Position numbers and translations under genes: made by a program
Shown here: positions 1-11,840 of the stretch, piece after piece
Layout of the letters: each line of letters begins with the position of its first letter
Numbering within the stretch: position 1 is the stretch's first letter
Notes under the pieces: model-generated
Told to the model about the DNA's origin: nothing
The model's database searches: none
The model's input: only the letters and a program-made list of their open reading frames with translations
Assembly: GCA_963921825.1 (NCBI GenBank)
Contig: OY997588.1
Location: 82,031,043-82,095,042, forward strand
Source of the DNA: Erodium maritimum
Lineage: Eukaryota > Streptophyta > Magnoliopsida > Geraniales > Geraniaceae
DNA length: 64,000 bases
Reading direction: 5' to 3'

Positions 1-336
1 AGATCTAACATTCACCATGATGCCACATCATCACCCCAATTCCACCTAAATTCACGCCACTTTCATCATTTCTCACACAAGCAAGGGCATAATTGTAATA
101 ACATGGTGCCATGTGGACAAGTGTCCATTTTTTTCTTAACTAATTCACTAATTTAATATTTCCCGATTCGTTTGACCTCCGATTAGCTTCAAACTTGCGC
201 CAATATTTTTCTTTTTCCAAGGGCTTTAAATCAAGATCAGTCACGAACATATTTTGAAACACAAAAATAAAAAGTTATATTGGGGTGATAAAAACAATAT
301 TGAGTGTTGATAAATCTTCACTAATAAATTTTTTAT

Positions 337-1156
337 ATCGGGGTATCAAACTAGTGCTAAATGTCGATAAAAAAACATGCACTGTGGTGATAAAAAACAG
401 ATAATGACGTGATAAAAATCATGTTCAATTAAAAATAAGGGTGATAAAGTAGAGTTTAGTGTTAATACAAAAAACATGTGGTGAGATGATAAAAACACAT
501 GTAATTTAATGATAAACATAGTGTTTAGTGTTGATAAAACTAGTGCTTAGTGTTCATAAAAAAACATGTGATGTAATAAAAATCATGTTCAATTTTGGAA
601 AATGAGGTGATAAAACTAATGTTCAGTGTTGATAAACCTAGTGTATAGTGTTGATAAAAATTACTCAGACTTAACTTTTTTTAAAAATCATCCCCGAAAT
701 AAGGGTGATAAACTAGAGTTTAGTGTCGATAAAAAAAACATGTGATGGGATGATAAAAACACATGCAATTTAATGATAAATATAGTGTTTAGTGTTGATA
801 AAACTAGTGCTTAGTGTTCATAAAAAAACATGTGATGACGTGATAAAAATCATGTTCGATTTTGGAAAATGAGGTGATAAAACTAGTGTTTACTGTTGAT
901 AAACCCAGTGTATAGTGTTGATAAAAATTACTCAGACTTAACTTTTTTTAAAAATCAGCCCCGAAATAAGGGTGATAAACTAGAGTTTAGTGTTGATAAA
1001 AAAACATGTGATGGGATGATAAAAACACATGCGATTTAATGATAAATATAGTGTTTAGTGTTGATAAAACTAGTGCTTAGTGTTCATAAAAAAACATGTG
1101 ATGGTGTGATAAAAATCATGTTCGATTTTGGAAAATGAGGTGATAAAACTAGTGTT
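337..1156. repeat. Tandem repeat, about 267-bp unit made of gataaa-containing subunits
   Basis: The landmark 'gaggtgataaaac' recurs at 604, 871 and 1137, giving periods of 267 and 266 bp, with a partial shorter copy before 604. Each unit is itself built of roughly 20-bp blocks of the form 'tagtgttgataaaacta'. The array is cut at 1156 by LINE-A and resumes at 11841-11935. Copy B carries the same kind of array on the other strand (about 48420-49075). Confidence 0.85.
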
Positions 1157-1461
1157 ATAGGCTCACTGTAGCAATACTCTCTCTAGCTCTACAGTAATGC
1201 CACTGTAGCATCTTCAACACATTCAACATTCAACCACAAGATCTTCAAGGAACAAGCCTCTGATGAAGAACAACTGAGATCAACAAACCAACTGAACCTG
1301 AAATGGTGTAGTGTCCAAGATGATTTATTATAAAACATCGGACCACCATTGCTGCATCACCACCTCTACAACTTCGGTTACAGTCTATCTCTGATTAACT
1401 GTGTCTCTGACCTTACTCTCTTGAATTTGCACCAAAGGCTTCTCTTACTACGTATACCAGC
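1157..1461 (+). promoter_or_regulatory. LINE-A 5' UTR / presumed internal promoter region
   Basis: About 305 bp lie between the target duplication and the ORF1 start codon. The start has a repeated 'ctgtagca' motif (around 1166-1172 and 1203-1209). No TATA box is evident, which fits the internal promoters known for LINEs. No upstream reading frame resembles a protein. Confidence 0.5.
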
Positions 1462-3470
1462 ATGGAAGGACATATTGGAGCAGCCCTTTCTGCCCAAGAC
1501 CAATGTGGATCACTAGAGCATCAACATGGAAGGTTTTCTAAGGCATTGGTCTCTGTTCAGCCATCATCCACACACATTTCCTCCTTTAGAAAAGGCTCCA
1601 AAAGGCTTGGGAAAAAGAAAAGAGCACATTCAATCTCCTCTTCAGACAAGACTCAACAATACTCTCCAAGAGGAAAGACCAAATGGCTAGATGGCCAGAA
1701 AATGTTTTATGATAAACACTTCCAACCTCTCAATTCTGACACTGATCAAACACCTACATTTGAGGAAAGGGGAAGACTACAGGTTAGAGCAGAAGGTAGA
1801 TTGGATGGAAGGCTTCTTAAGCTCAAAGGTACAGCTGAAATTGAATTTACTCATCACCCTCAAGAATCCTCCTCAATGGGATATCCTCCACCAGGGTTTG
1901 AAAAGGTGACTCCATTACATCAAGACAAAGAGCTCTATACAGGTTTTTTTTGCAACATACCTCCTGGTTTGGACAAAGATTGGCTAGAGCATACTTTTGG
2001 TTATGAAAGAGGCTTTTGTAAAGCTCAGATGGCTCATGCACCAAATAGAAGGGGGGGAATTTTTGGCTTCATTTTCTTCAACAGCAACACATCTTTGGAG
2101 GCAACAATTCAAAAGTTCAATGGTTTTTATGAAAGAAACTACAAACTCTTTGTAGCAAAAGCTTGGGATAGGATTAAGGGTCATGAGCAAGAGAAATCAG
2201 ATGCAGAGGGGGCACAAGCCAATTATGTATCACCTGAGGACTTCAAACACAGAGGATCTATAGTCAGCAAGAATGAGGTGGTTCTAAGGCAAGGCCAACT
2301 AGAAATAACTCATCTGAACCTATCTGTAGAAACCATCCAAAGAGAAATTGCCTTAAAAGGAGTGTATGAGTTGCAAATTAAATCTCTAGGCCACAAGATA
2401 GCTCTGGTATATTGTCCTGATGAACTATATGGAGAGGAAATTATGAAAGAAGATAAGAACTGGTTACAAAAGTGGTTTACTTTTATCCCAAACTTCAACC
2501 ATCTCAATGACAAGGGAGGAAGCTTCATATGGACTGCTATACATGGCTTGCCTTATCAAGGATGGTGTGATGAATCATTTCAGGTTTCACTGGTTGATAG
2601 AGGAACAATGATATACTCCCATCCCATTACAAAAGCAGGTACATTTATTGACATAGCTTATGTCTTAATACATTTATTCAACCTACTTGCCTTCTCAGAG
2701 GAAACTCAAATTTATTTGGGAAACAAGTCATATAAGCTTTGGATCAATTCAATCAAACCAGAAGAGCTCCCATTATTTCCTAGTACCTCAACAGCCACTG
2801 ACACAGATGGCTCAAGCACTTATGAGGTAGACTCCAAAAATGAATCAGATGAGATGTCCTCTGAATTTGGAATTACACTCTCAGATGATGCCTTGGAAGG
2901 GGAGAATTTATCACAAAGGCCTCAACTTTTATCTCCAATCATAGAAGACAGTTCAGTATTGGTGGAGGATTCATTAATGGTTGTGGATTCAGATATTTCA
3001 AAGAAGCATTTAATCCCTACTGCAGCAGATGCAAACATTCTTCTACAGGCTCCAACTGACACTCAAGGAGACCTCAGAACTAATTCCTCTCTGCCCTCAT
3101 TACCACTACCTATTTCTACTAACCACTTGGATGATGCAGTGGTTGAGGACACTTTCAAAACCCCAAAAAAAGAAGCAGAAGCCTTAGAAGAAGGCATGCC
3201 TACAAAATATTGTGAAGCTCAGGACCCAAAAATTTTGGGGGATGCAATAATCTTTACAGTTGTTGTTCAAAACACTCAGAAGGAAACAACAATCTCCACA
3301 GTTGAGGTTCATAGCATTGAGAATACAACCATGGTCTTACACTCCAAAGTCAATTCAAAAACTCATACTTTACAGCTTAATACACCATTAGAAGAAGGGA
3401 CAGAACCTCCATTACAATAGGATTCATTGGGCACAGCCTTTACCCAGCAGACAAGAGGTTTTATAAATCC
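1462..3470 (+). pseudogene. LINE-A ORF1, 5' part (RRM-type nucleic-acid-binding protein)
   Basis: Open from ATG 1462 (A at -3, G at +4) to a UAG at 3418-3420. The frame then stays open to 3470, where solo LTR-1 interrupts it, and resumes in the same frame at 6739. Visible parts: a basic stretch at residues 44-54; an RRM-like domain at about 158-236, with an RNP2-like GFFCNI near 161 and an RNP1-like GIFGFIFF near 199; a second conserved globular region at about 300-425 resembling the DUF4283-type part of plant LINE ORF1; and an acidic Ser/Thr-rich tail. The role known for the family is binding the element RNA in the ribonucleoprotein particle. The single UAG may be a point mutation. This ORF1 is unlike those of LINE-C and LINE-D, which carry a CCHC knuckle. 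Confidence 0.85.
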
Positions 3471-6400
3471 TGTAATAACCACTTCCGGTCAACGCCAGTC
3501 AAACCTGCGAAAAACAGGAAAATTTAAAAAATTTAAGACTGACAGTTAAGTGAACCTAAAATGACCCCGAGTGTCATACCAGACTTAATTTGACCCCGTT
3601 ATTGACCAAAGTGAGCTCCGGGGGACTCAGGGCAACTTTCTGATCAATTAGGGAAATGTTGACTTTTCGCAGGAAAAGTCAACCGAGCGACGTTTTAGTC
3701 CATTCGAGGACCGTTTGGGATCCAAAAAGCTTAGCCATCATCGCAGCGGTCTTAGTTGAGCCGTTTCCTTGTAGCCCGCCAAGTTTCATAATTTCTTGGG
3801 AAAAGTGCCCGTTCGGGGCCCGAAACGTCCGTTTTTCGCGAATCTGATTGGAAAATATCAAGTAGATATTTTCCAAAGGGTGTGGGACCCACTTTGACAC
3901 ATGTCCAACTTGTGGTGGTGTTAGTTTTGGGGGGAAAAGGTGAGTGGACATGGTGTGGCCGAAACTAAGGGGTTAAAGGAAGAAAAGGTGAGTTTTGAGT
4001 TAGTTGTTTTATTTAGAAATTAGAAGAGAGAAGTTAGAGAGAGAAGGAGAAGAGAGAAAGGGAGAATAAGAAGGTTGCTAGGGTTTTGGAGCTACTATTC
4101 ACGTCATCTCCACCACTCGATCATCTCAAAAGCGATTCTCGTTTTGATTATTTTGGAAAGCTAGGGTTTTGTTAAAACGAATGACTTAGGGTTGTGTGGA
4201 GGTTGGGGAGGTGTTGGAGACGTTTTGGAGGTGTTTGGGGGTGTAATTGCACGTTTTCCGGTAACCGGAGGCTCGGGAGGAGCTCCGGCCACCGTGGGTG
4301 GTGGCCGGCCGGCCATGAGGTGGCTGGCCAGAGCTGGCAGCAGCCACCACATGGTGGCCGAGCCTCCCCTTAAACCCTAGGGTCTAGGCCAAGGAGTTTG
4401 GGTGGGGCCCACGTGCTTGGTTGCTCGGGTTTCAATGTCCGAGTAGTTTAAAACCTTCCCCGGACCATTTATCCTAAACCGAATCGAAAATCGGAATTAA
4501 ATTGGAGAAGTTGTAATTTATCGGGTTTAGAAACTTTAAACGTCATTTAATTGACTCGGGAGTCGGAATTCGATTCGGGCAAGTACATTGGGTTCCTTGA
4601 ATTATTCTAGGACCGTAGAAACGAAAACGGGGGCTTTCGGAGCCCCGTAAGGCAATTAACAAAACCCGGGCAGATTCGCCATGTCGGGCGAATCGGGCCT
4701 TTACGGGTCCTTTATCGACAATCTCGAGTAATTGGGAAGTTTGGGAGTGATCGACATTGTCGGGGTTAAGTTTGGGCATCGAGTTTAATGGTTTTCGGTT
4801 TATCCCTGCGAGTTGTTTAGTGACTTTAAATTGTGTTCCTTTAGATCGTGCCACGGACCAAGGCAAGGGAAAGTTGGGTGAGTGACTGAGATCATCACCG
4901 GAGCTCGTGGTTTGGCTTTTGGGAGAACACACACGAGGTAGGGAAAAGTAGCCGGATCTCGGCCCTGACTGGGGAAAGTTATTAGTAGAATTGCATGTGA
5001 CACCGGGGTGTCGTGGGTTGAGTAGATTTATTTAAATATTAGAAAAGCATGATACGAGATTGTAGCGTTTATTAGAAAAGCATGTTACGGGAACTTAGTA
5101 ATTATGAGAAAAGCTTGTGACACTTAGTAGTGTCGTAGGAGCAGAGAACTTAGCGATAATTGTTTTACTGGAGGTATATGACCATGCCCGGAGGTTGATT
5201 GTGAATTTATCGATATTAGGAGTACTGGAGGCATATGACCATGCCCGGAGGTTGATTGTGAAACTCTTGATGCTAGGACTGTTGGAGGCTTGGGTTAAGC
5301 CGGAGGTTGATTGTTTATTTTGGCGTCTTGGGTGGCCTTGAGAGCCCGTGTATTATTATTGTCGAGTCTTGGGTGGCCATGAGAGCCCGTGTTATTATTC
5401 GTGTTTGGGTGGCCATGAGAGCCCGTACTTTACTGTGGGTGTTTTAGCTGGCTTACGAGTTAGAGTCTCGGTAAGTTGCAAGCGTGTTTTATGGTTGGTG
5501 TATTTGGCTGGCCTGACCGAGTTAGAGTCTCGTGGGGTTGCAAGCTTTCTTTAGCTGGCTTACGAGTTAGAGTCTCGGTAAGTTGCAAGCGTGTTTTATG
5601 GTTGGTGTCTTGGGAGGTCGTAAGTCCCTGTGGGGCTGTTGAGTCCGTGTCTTACTGTCAGTGTGTCTTGGGAGGCGGTGAGTGCCTGTGGGGCTGTTGA
5701 GTCCGATTTTTACTGTTGGTGTCTTGGTGGCCATGAGTGCCTATGAGTGTTGAACCTGTGTTGTTACTGGTTGTTGATTTTGCTTGTGATTGTGTTTGTG
5801 ATTGTGATTGTGATTGTGGTTACCGGAGGTTGGGGGACTGCTTCCTGAAACGGGGGTCCACGAGCACACGCGTCTGCATGTTCAGACGGGGTAGGGGGAC
5901 CGCCCGCCAATAAAGGGGTCCTGGCCGCGCGTGTGTGGTTTGGGTTTGTGAGCGTACCTTGGCTGGATTATGGGTTAAAGTCCCAGTAAGTTGCAGCATT
6001 TTCCGGCTGGCTTATGGGTTAGAGTCCTAGTAAGTTGCAGCATTTTCCGGCTGGCTTATGGGTTAGAGTCCCGCTAAGTTGCAGCATTCTTGGGTTGGCC
6101 TGACCGGGTTAGAGTCCCGGGAGGGCGTTCTTGGCAGCTGGTTTGCGATCCTTTGTGATCTTGTTTGGTGTGTGATCCTTCGTGATCTTCTTGGGGTGAT
6201 CCCTTGTGATGCTGTTTGATGTTGCGTAACTTTTGTTTGAGTCCTTGGAAGAGGTCGTCAATGGTTGTGTCGGGTCTACTTTACGTGTCAGGGTGTCGAG
6301 TTGGTCAGGGAAGGCAACAGTGGGTGTATGTTCAGTTAGAGTACTTGGGTTGGGGATGGTGTTCCCCGGTGTTGAGTTGTTGTTGGTGTTACCTGCTTTG

Positions 6401-6733
6401 TCTGCTAATTATGCCGTAGTCAGACTGTTATCCGTGGTGGTGAGCGAACGCTCACCCCTAGCTGCTTTTCCTACAGGTACTGTTCGTGGGACGGACTAGG
6501 TGAGCTCTCGAAGCTTGTGGAGCTAGGAGCGGAGTCCGGGTTTTGTCTTTTGAGTCTAGTGACGGATACCGTGTACTTTGGTCCACTTGTTGGGACGTGT
6601 TTTAAACTGTATTTATTATTTTGTTGAACAATTGGTACTTTTAAGGTGTTTAATGAAAACAGGTTTTCAAGTGTTTTTATGTTTTAAAATGTTCGCGTCC
6701 CTAGTTCGGTTTTACTGAAATTGGGGCGTGACA
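3471..6733 (+). mobile_element. Solo LTR-1 (Ty3/gypsy-type), inserted in LINE-A ORF1
   Basis: A 3263-bp segment beginning TGTAATAACC and ending GGGGCGTGACA, with a perfect 5-bp target duplication AATCC at 3466-3470 and 6734-6738. The ends and interior match, in diverged form, the LTRs of the gag-only element at 16762-25839. Shared blocks include 'gaggtagggaaaagtagccg', the inverted repeat at 6439-6456, and the last 30 bp. No internal domain remains, so it arose by LTR-LTR recombination. Open frames inside it (for example around 4192-4380 and 6216-6499) have no protein character and I do not treat them as genes. Confidence 0.93.
4938..6476 (+). other. Candidate leader intron inside solo LTR-1
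   Basis: Donor CGAG/GTAGGG at 4938 and acceptor TTTTCCTACAG/GT ending at 6476; length 1539 bp. Both sites and their surroundings recur at matching places in all other gypsy LTRs here. The interior holds two short hairpin sequences near the donor, tandem 'ggttagagtc' repeats, and the inverted repeat GGTGAGCGAACGCTCACC at 6439-6456 just upstream of the acceptor. Splicing is inferred from the sequence only. Confidence 0.45.
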
Positions 6734-6738
6734 AATCC

Positions 6739-7396
6739 TATTATATTACAAACAAGTACAGCTACAGTTGAAGAATTAAATGTGGGAGTGGCCCAAAATA
6801 AATATTGTGCTGCACAAGAGGATACCTTAGCCTTTTCATTAAATTCCTCTTATCAACAAAGGGATTACAGTCTCATCTCTTCCCATCCAATGGATTGTCT
6901 TGGTCTGAATTATCTTGAAAGTGGCCCCATATCTGGTGATCAACTCCTCTCACCTCTACAGCAGAAAATTGAAGATAGACAAATACAAGAGGTTGCTGAA
7001 TCACTTGGTCTAGTTAACACCAGCAAATATCAGAAAGCCAAGACTTTGTCAAAAAAGAAGAAGAAATGTTGCAGAGACAATACCTCACATGACTACAGCA
7101 CAAGATCAAAACTCAAACTCTCAACTCCCAAAGATCACAGACCATCCACTACAAAATTCACACCACTACAAGGAAAAACACTACCCATCAAGGCCTGGAA
7201 TTTTGGGAAATCAATTGGCCTCAAAGCAAAAGTCTCATATCATGAAATAATCAACCAATTGCAAGCTCTGGAGGAATTCAAAAATCAGTCAGGAGAGTTG
7301 GAAAGGGACTCTGATGAACACTCCATAGATTTACAAAGAGACTCTGATACTGATCTAAGGTTGGACACAAAGAAGTCCAAACACAATGCACTATGA
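6739..7396 (+). pseudogene. LINE-A ORF1, 3' part
   Basis: Continuation of ORF1 after solo LTR-1. The codon split at 3469-3470 is completed by base 6739, so removing the LTR and one target copy restores the frame exactly. The segment is Lys/Ser-rich and ends with a conserved motif around KAWNFGKSIGLKAK that is also found in the LINE-B ORF1 tail. The stop TGA (7394-7396) overlaps the ATG of ORF2 (7393-7395) as ATGA. The two parts together give an ORF1 of roughly 890 codons with one internal UAG. Confidence 0.85.
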
Positions 7397-10300
7397 AATT
7401 CCTCACCTGGAATGTGAGAGGAATAGCTTCTCCTCAAAAAAGAAGGTGTCTTAGTGACTTATTACACAAGCAAGCTCCCAACTTTATTTTTTTACAAGAA
7501 TCAAAACTTGATTCAATGCCATCCAACTTTCTGAGAACCTGCAATTTAAGGGGGGCTGGGATTTCTGTTATGTGGATGCTTCAGATACAAAGGGAGGGAT
7601 CATTTCTATATGGAAAACTGGTGATTTTGTTGTCTCAAATTCTTATGAAATCAAAGGAGGTCTGGTATGGCAAGGAAAGTGGTTATACGCAGGCTCCACA
7701 TGCTGCATCATAAACATATATGCCTCCTCAAACTCAAGATCAGAAAGAAAGGAGCTTTGGGAAGAATTGGGAAGACTAATCTCAGCCTTACCTAGTCAAG
7801 TACTGATATTAATAGGTGGTGATTTTAATGCAATATCTTCTCCCCTTGAAAGATCCTCACAGAGAACTGGAGGTTCTGATATGGTCCACCTACAAAACCT
7901 CATCAACACCAATGCTCTCATTGATTTACCCCTACAAGGAGGAAGGTATACTTGGTTTGGCCCTCAGTCCAGAGCTTCAAGGTTAGACAGATATCTCATC
8001 TCACAAGAATTCTTAGCAAAATTCAATTCACTATCACAACTATGTTTGCCAAGAACTATATCAGATCACAGACCTGTTATACTATATGATCATCTAGTGG
8101 ACTGGGGTCCTAGACCATTCAAATTCTTAAATGTATGGACAGAGGACAACAGGGTTCTACAAGCCGTCAAGGAGTTTTGGAGCTCCTATCAAATCTCAGG
8201 TCAACCTTACTATGTCTTGTGGATGAAGTTAAAGTTACTTAAAAAGGATCTGAAGGAATGGAACAAAAACATCTTTGGTCATATAGAGACACACATTTCT
8301 TTATTGACCAAGGAGATTGATCTACTTGATACTATAATAGAGGCCAGACCACTTTCCCCCCAGGAATGCACAAAGAGAGGAGCTCTAAAAGCTACTTTGA
8401 TTCTAAAATACAAACAGTTATCCAAAGTTTGGAGTCAAAAGGCAAGAAAGAAATGGTTTGATGAGGGGGATAAAGGCTCAAAGTACTTCCATAGAATAGC
8501 AAACTACAAAGGAGCAATCAATACAATTACTCATATAGTTTATAATGATCAGCTGCTAGACACACTTGTAGAAATAAAAGGAGCTGCTGCACAACACTTT
8601 GCAAAGAGGTTTACTGCTACAAGGGCCACATATTACTCTAGAAGACCTCTCCTTCTCTACCCTAACAGACTTGCAAGCTTCTTGGCTAGAAAGGCCATTT
8701 ACTGAAGAGGAAACACTCCAAGTTGTCATGACATGTAATGCTGAAAAAGCCAGTGGTCCAGATGGTTATACATTAAAATTCTTCCAAGTATGTTGGCCAA
8801 TCATAAAAGATGATCTTCTCAGGTTCTTATGTTGCTTCTTTGAGACTGGACAACTGGGGAAAGGACTAAACTCCTCCTTCTTGGCTTTGATACCAAAAAA
8901 TTCATCTCCTCTCACATTTGATGACTACAGTCTTATTAGCCTCATGGGTGGTCCATACAAAATTCTATCCAAAATCCTATCCACAAGACTCAAGCAAGTT
9001 ATTGGCTATTTAATAGGAGAAGAGCAATCTGGCTTCATCAAGGACAGGCAAATAGTGGATGGCATACTAATTGCATCTAAAGTGATACATGACATTCAAT
9101 CCTCTAAGAAGAAAGCAGTGATGTTTAAGGCAGATTTTGAAAAGGCTTTTGATAAAGTAAGCCGGGATTTTATTATGCAAATGCTAACCAGGATGAACTT
9201 TGGAACAAGATGGAAGCTCTGGATCTGTTCTTGCCTAAGAGCTTATGTTTCAGTACTTATAAATGGGACTCCAAGCAAGGACTTTCAAATTACAAGAGGG
9301 CTAAAACAGGGATGTGCACTATCTCCACTACTCTTTGTAATAGTTGCAGAAGGCTTGAATAAGATCATCAAAGCCACAGTAGAGCAAGGACATCTAGAAG
9401 GAATTCAATTCAATAACAATGGCCCCATTATATCACATCTACAATTTGCAGATGACACAATGTTCTTCTTCAAAGCCTCAGTATCTAATGCCTTGGCCCT
9501 CAAGTTTGCTCTCACAATGTTCAAAATGGGCTCAGGACTCTCAGTAAATTATGAAAATCAGTGGAAGTCTCTTTTAATATATCAATTGAGGAGGAAGAGA
9601 AGCTGACAGAAGTCCTACTTTGTGTTGTGGGCACCCTTCCTACAATATATCTATGCTTTCCACTTGGAGCCAACCCTAAGAGAATCAAAACTTGGGAGCC
9701 AATCATAAAGAAATTCAAGTCAGCTCTTGGACTGTGGCAAGCAAAGCTTCTGTCTCTACACTAATAAAGTCAACTCTAAGTGCACTACCTCTATACTTCT
9801 TCTCCATTATAAGAGCACCTAAAGGAGTTATCAAACAAATGGAATCTTGGCAGAGAAGATTTCTTTGGCATGTAAGCTCTGTGGCAAGGGTGTTTTGTAA
9901 AGTAGGCTGGGACAAAGTATGCAAAACAAAATTATCAGGAGGGTTGGGGATAAAGAGTCTAGCCAAGATGAATAATGCTCTTCTAGCAAAGTGGTGGTGA
10001 GGGTTTGCTCTAGAAAACAATACATTGTGGAAGAGAGTCATTTGCTCCAAATATGGTTGGAATTCTTCAGAATGGGACCTATCTTCCTTTGAGGAAACTG
10101 GGAGCTCCAGTTTTATGTCACACATTCTTGCATTAAATGCTGATCCACTATTTTCAAACTTATTTGGAATTCAAGGCCTCTCTTGGAAGTTAGGAAATGG
10201 AGAGAAGATCCTCTTCTGGGGGAGATAGCTTTCAAGCACCTATTCCCAAAGCTTTACTTACTTACACAGTCAAAAAAAATTACTGGTATCAGAGGCATTA

Positions 10301-11041
10301 TCAAATGGAGAATGGGATTTGCATTTCAGAAGCTCTCCAAGAGGAAGGGCAGAGTCAAATTGGCAAGCACTTCAAGCCATTCTTACTGGAATCTCACTCA
10401 ACCAAAATCAGGATCTACTGGTTTGGACTGGGGATCAAAAAGGCTTTATTGTGAAAAGATTAAATGCCCTCTTGGATACTCAACTCTCAGCTCCATCCAT
10501 TAATGCAGGGTGGACAAAAGCTCTTTGGAAACCCGGTTTACCACCAAAAATAGTTGCCTTCTGCTGGCTTGCTTGTTTAGAAGCAATTCCAGCCAAATGT
10601 TTCCTTGAATCAAGAGGGTTAGATCTATCTCTACAAGGTATAATGTGTCCAATCTGTTGTAATGATTTAGAAGATGCATCACACACAATACTGCATTGTC
10701 AAAGATCTTGGGAGGTTTGGGGGCTTATCTTCAACTGGTGGGGGCTTTCATTGGCAATCCCAGGCTCTACAAAATCATTATTCTATTCTTGGTCATCTCT
10801 GGTAGGCTCAAGACAAAAGACATGCTGGGGAAAGGTTATTCATATAGGCTGTTGGCAAGTTTGGCTTGCAAGAAATTGTTTGATCTTTGACAACTTAAAG
10901 TTGGAAGCTAGGGATATTTTCAAAAAGGTGTTAGATCAATCCTATGCTTGGGAATGGGCCAAATTCAAAGATAAAAAGGTTTACCTCTCCTTTAACTCCT
11001 GGACTTCAGCTCCTGCAGCCTGCTGCTCATCCTTAAACTGA
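7393..11041 (+). pseudogene. LINE-A ORF2 (endonuclease, reverse transcriptase, zf-RVT), frameshifted
   Basis: Order of domains: an APE-type endonuclease starting MKFLTWNVRGIAS, with QESKLD, GDFNAI and SDHRPV motifs (about 7393-8110); a linker; reverse transcriptase with EKASGPDG, LIPK, QSGFIKDRQIVDGI and catalytic FADD (9444-9455); then a C-terminal zf-RVT region with Cys/His pairs (CPICCNDL...HTILHC) ending at 11041. Breaks: a frameshift at a G run near 7550; another near 8640; one near 9560; one near 9740; a TGA at 9998-10000; and frame changes near 10230 and 10320. Family knowledge: the protein nicks target DNA and primes cDNA synthesis there. The catalytic residues look intact, but the frame is not. 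Confidence 0.9.
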
Positions 11042-11840
11042 GGTACTGCTCTTTGGGGTTGGGTTGGGAAAGGGTTTGGGTTGGGATGGGGAGTGATTTG
11101 AGTTTGGTAAGGTTTGCTCTTGGTTTTGAGTCTCTTTCTTCTGTGGTGGAGTATGGGGTTCCTCTGGCTTTTGTATGTGAGGGTAGTTCAATTCTAGGCT
11201 TGAGTGTTGTGTTTTGCTCGACTGGTGGTTCTTCTTGCTGCTTATTTGCTTCCCTTGCATTAGGCCTGCTTTCAAGTTCTTGACAGGTTTTTGGTGTCTT
11301 CTTTGCTCTAGCCCTCAGTTTTTTCTGCTCTTTGTTTTGGTTCTTACTTGCTGCCAATTACTACCCATTCAAGTGGTCTTCATTCAAGTTCATGTCAAGT
11401 CACATTGTTGTTTTACAAAGAAGCTCATACATTTGGCTACCTGGTTCTGCTACACTTCAAGTTCAGTTCAAGTGAGGAACAATGTTCAATCAAAATGCAT
11501 TTAAAAGGACTACTCACACCAACATGTTCAATACTCTTTCCTTGGTTGGAACAACTTATTCAACTCCTTTATTCAACTTCTCTCTATTCTGCAAGGAAGC
11601 AAAGGTTATCTCAACTGATAGGGCAATTATGTTGGAGTTGTTGTAATGATCTCAAGGCCAGTTTGGCTCGGTTTGGTCTCTTTAGTTTGCTTTCTTTTTG
11701 TTCCTTGTCTAGCTAAGTGTTAAGCTAGATAAGGTGTTTATTTTGTTGGATTTTAGCCTTGTTGATTTGTTTGTTTTCACCTCCTCTTTCATCTCGAAAG
11801 AGGTTTTTAATCTAAATTTGCTTTGCCGATCAAAAAAAAA
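11042..11840 (+). terminator. LINE-A 3' UTR with terminal stem-loop
   Basis: About 800 bp follow ORF2 and end in 'gctttgccgatc' plus A's. An 8-bp perfect inverted repeat CCTCTTTC/GAAAGAGG with a 5-nt loop lies at 11783-11803, about 28 bp before the tail. LINE-B has a related hairpin and the same terminal sequence. Such 3' hairpins are known in some LINE families as the RT recognition element. Confidence 0.7.

Larger units (their letters stand above)
1157..11840 (+). mobile_element. LINE-A: full-length L1-type non-LTR retrotransposon, interrupted by solo LTR-1
   Basis: The element has a 5' UTR, ORF1, ORF2, a 3' UTR and a short poly(A) tail. It is flanked by AAAACTAGTGTT at 1145-1156 and 11838-11849; some of the leading A's may belong to the tail. 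Without the LTR it is about 7.4 kb, as expected for a plant L1. ORF1 is open apart from one UAG and the LTR, while ORF2 has several frameshifts and one nonsense codon, so the copy is dead. It is the closest relative of LINE-B in this window, sharing the ORF1 C-terminal motif, the ORF2 start and the 3' end 'gctttgccgatcaaaa'. Confidence 0.92.

Noticed and set aside
337-1156. CRISPR-like array or satellite.
   Set aside because: Repeats are continuous without unique spacers, occur in a eukaryotic transposon, and recur inside a defined TIR element.
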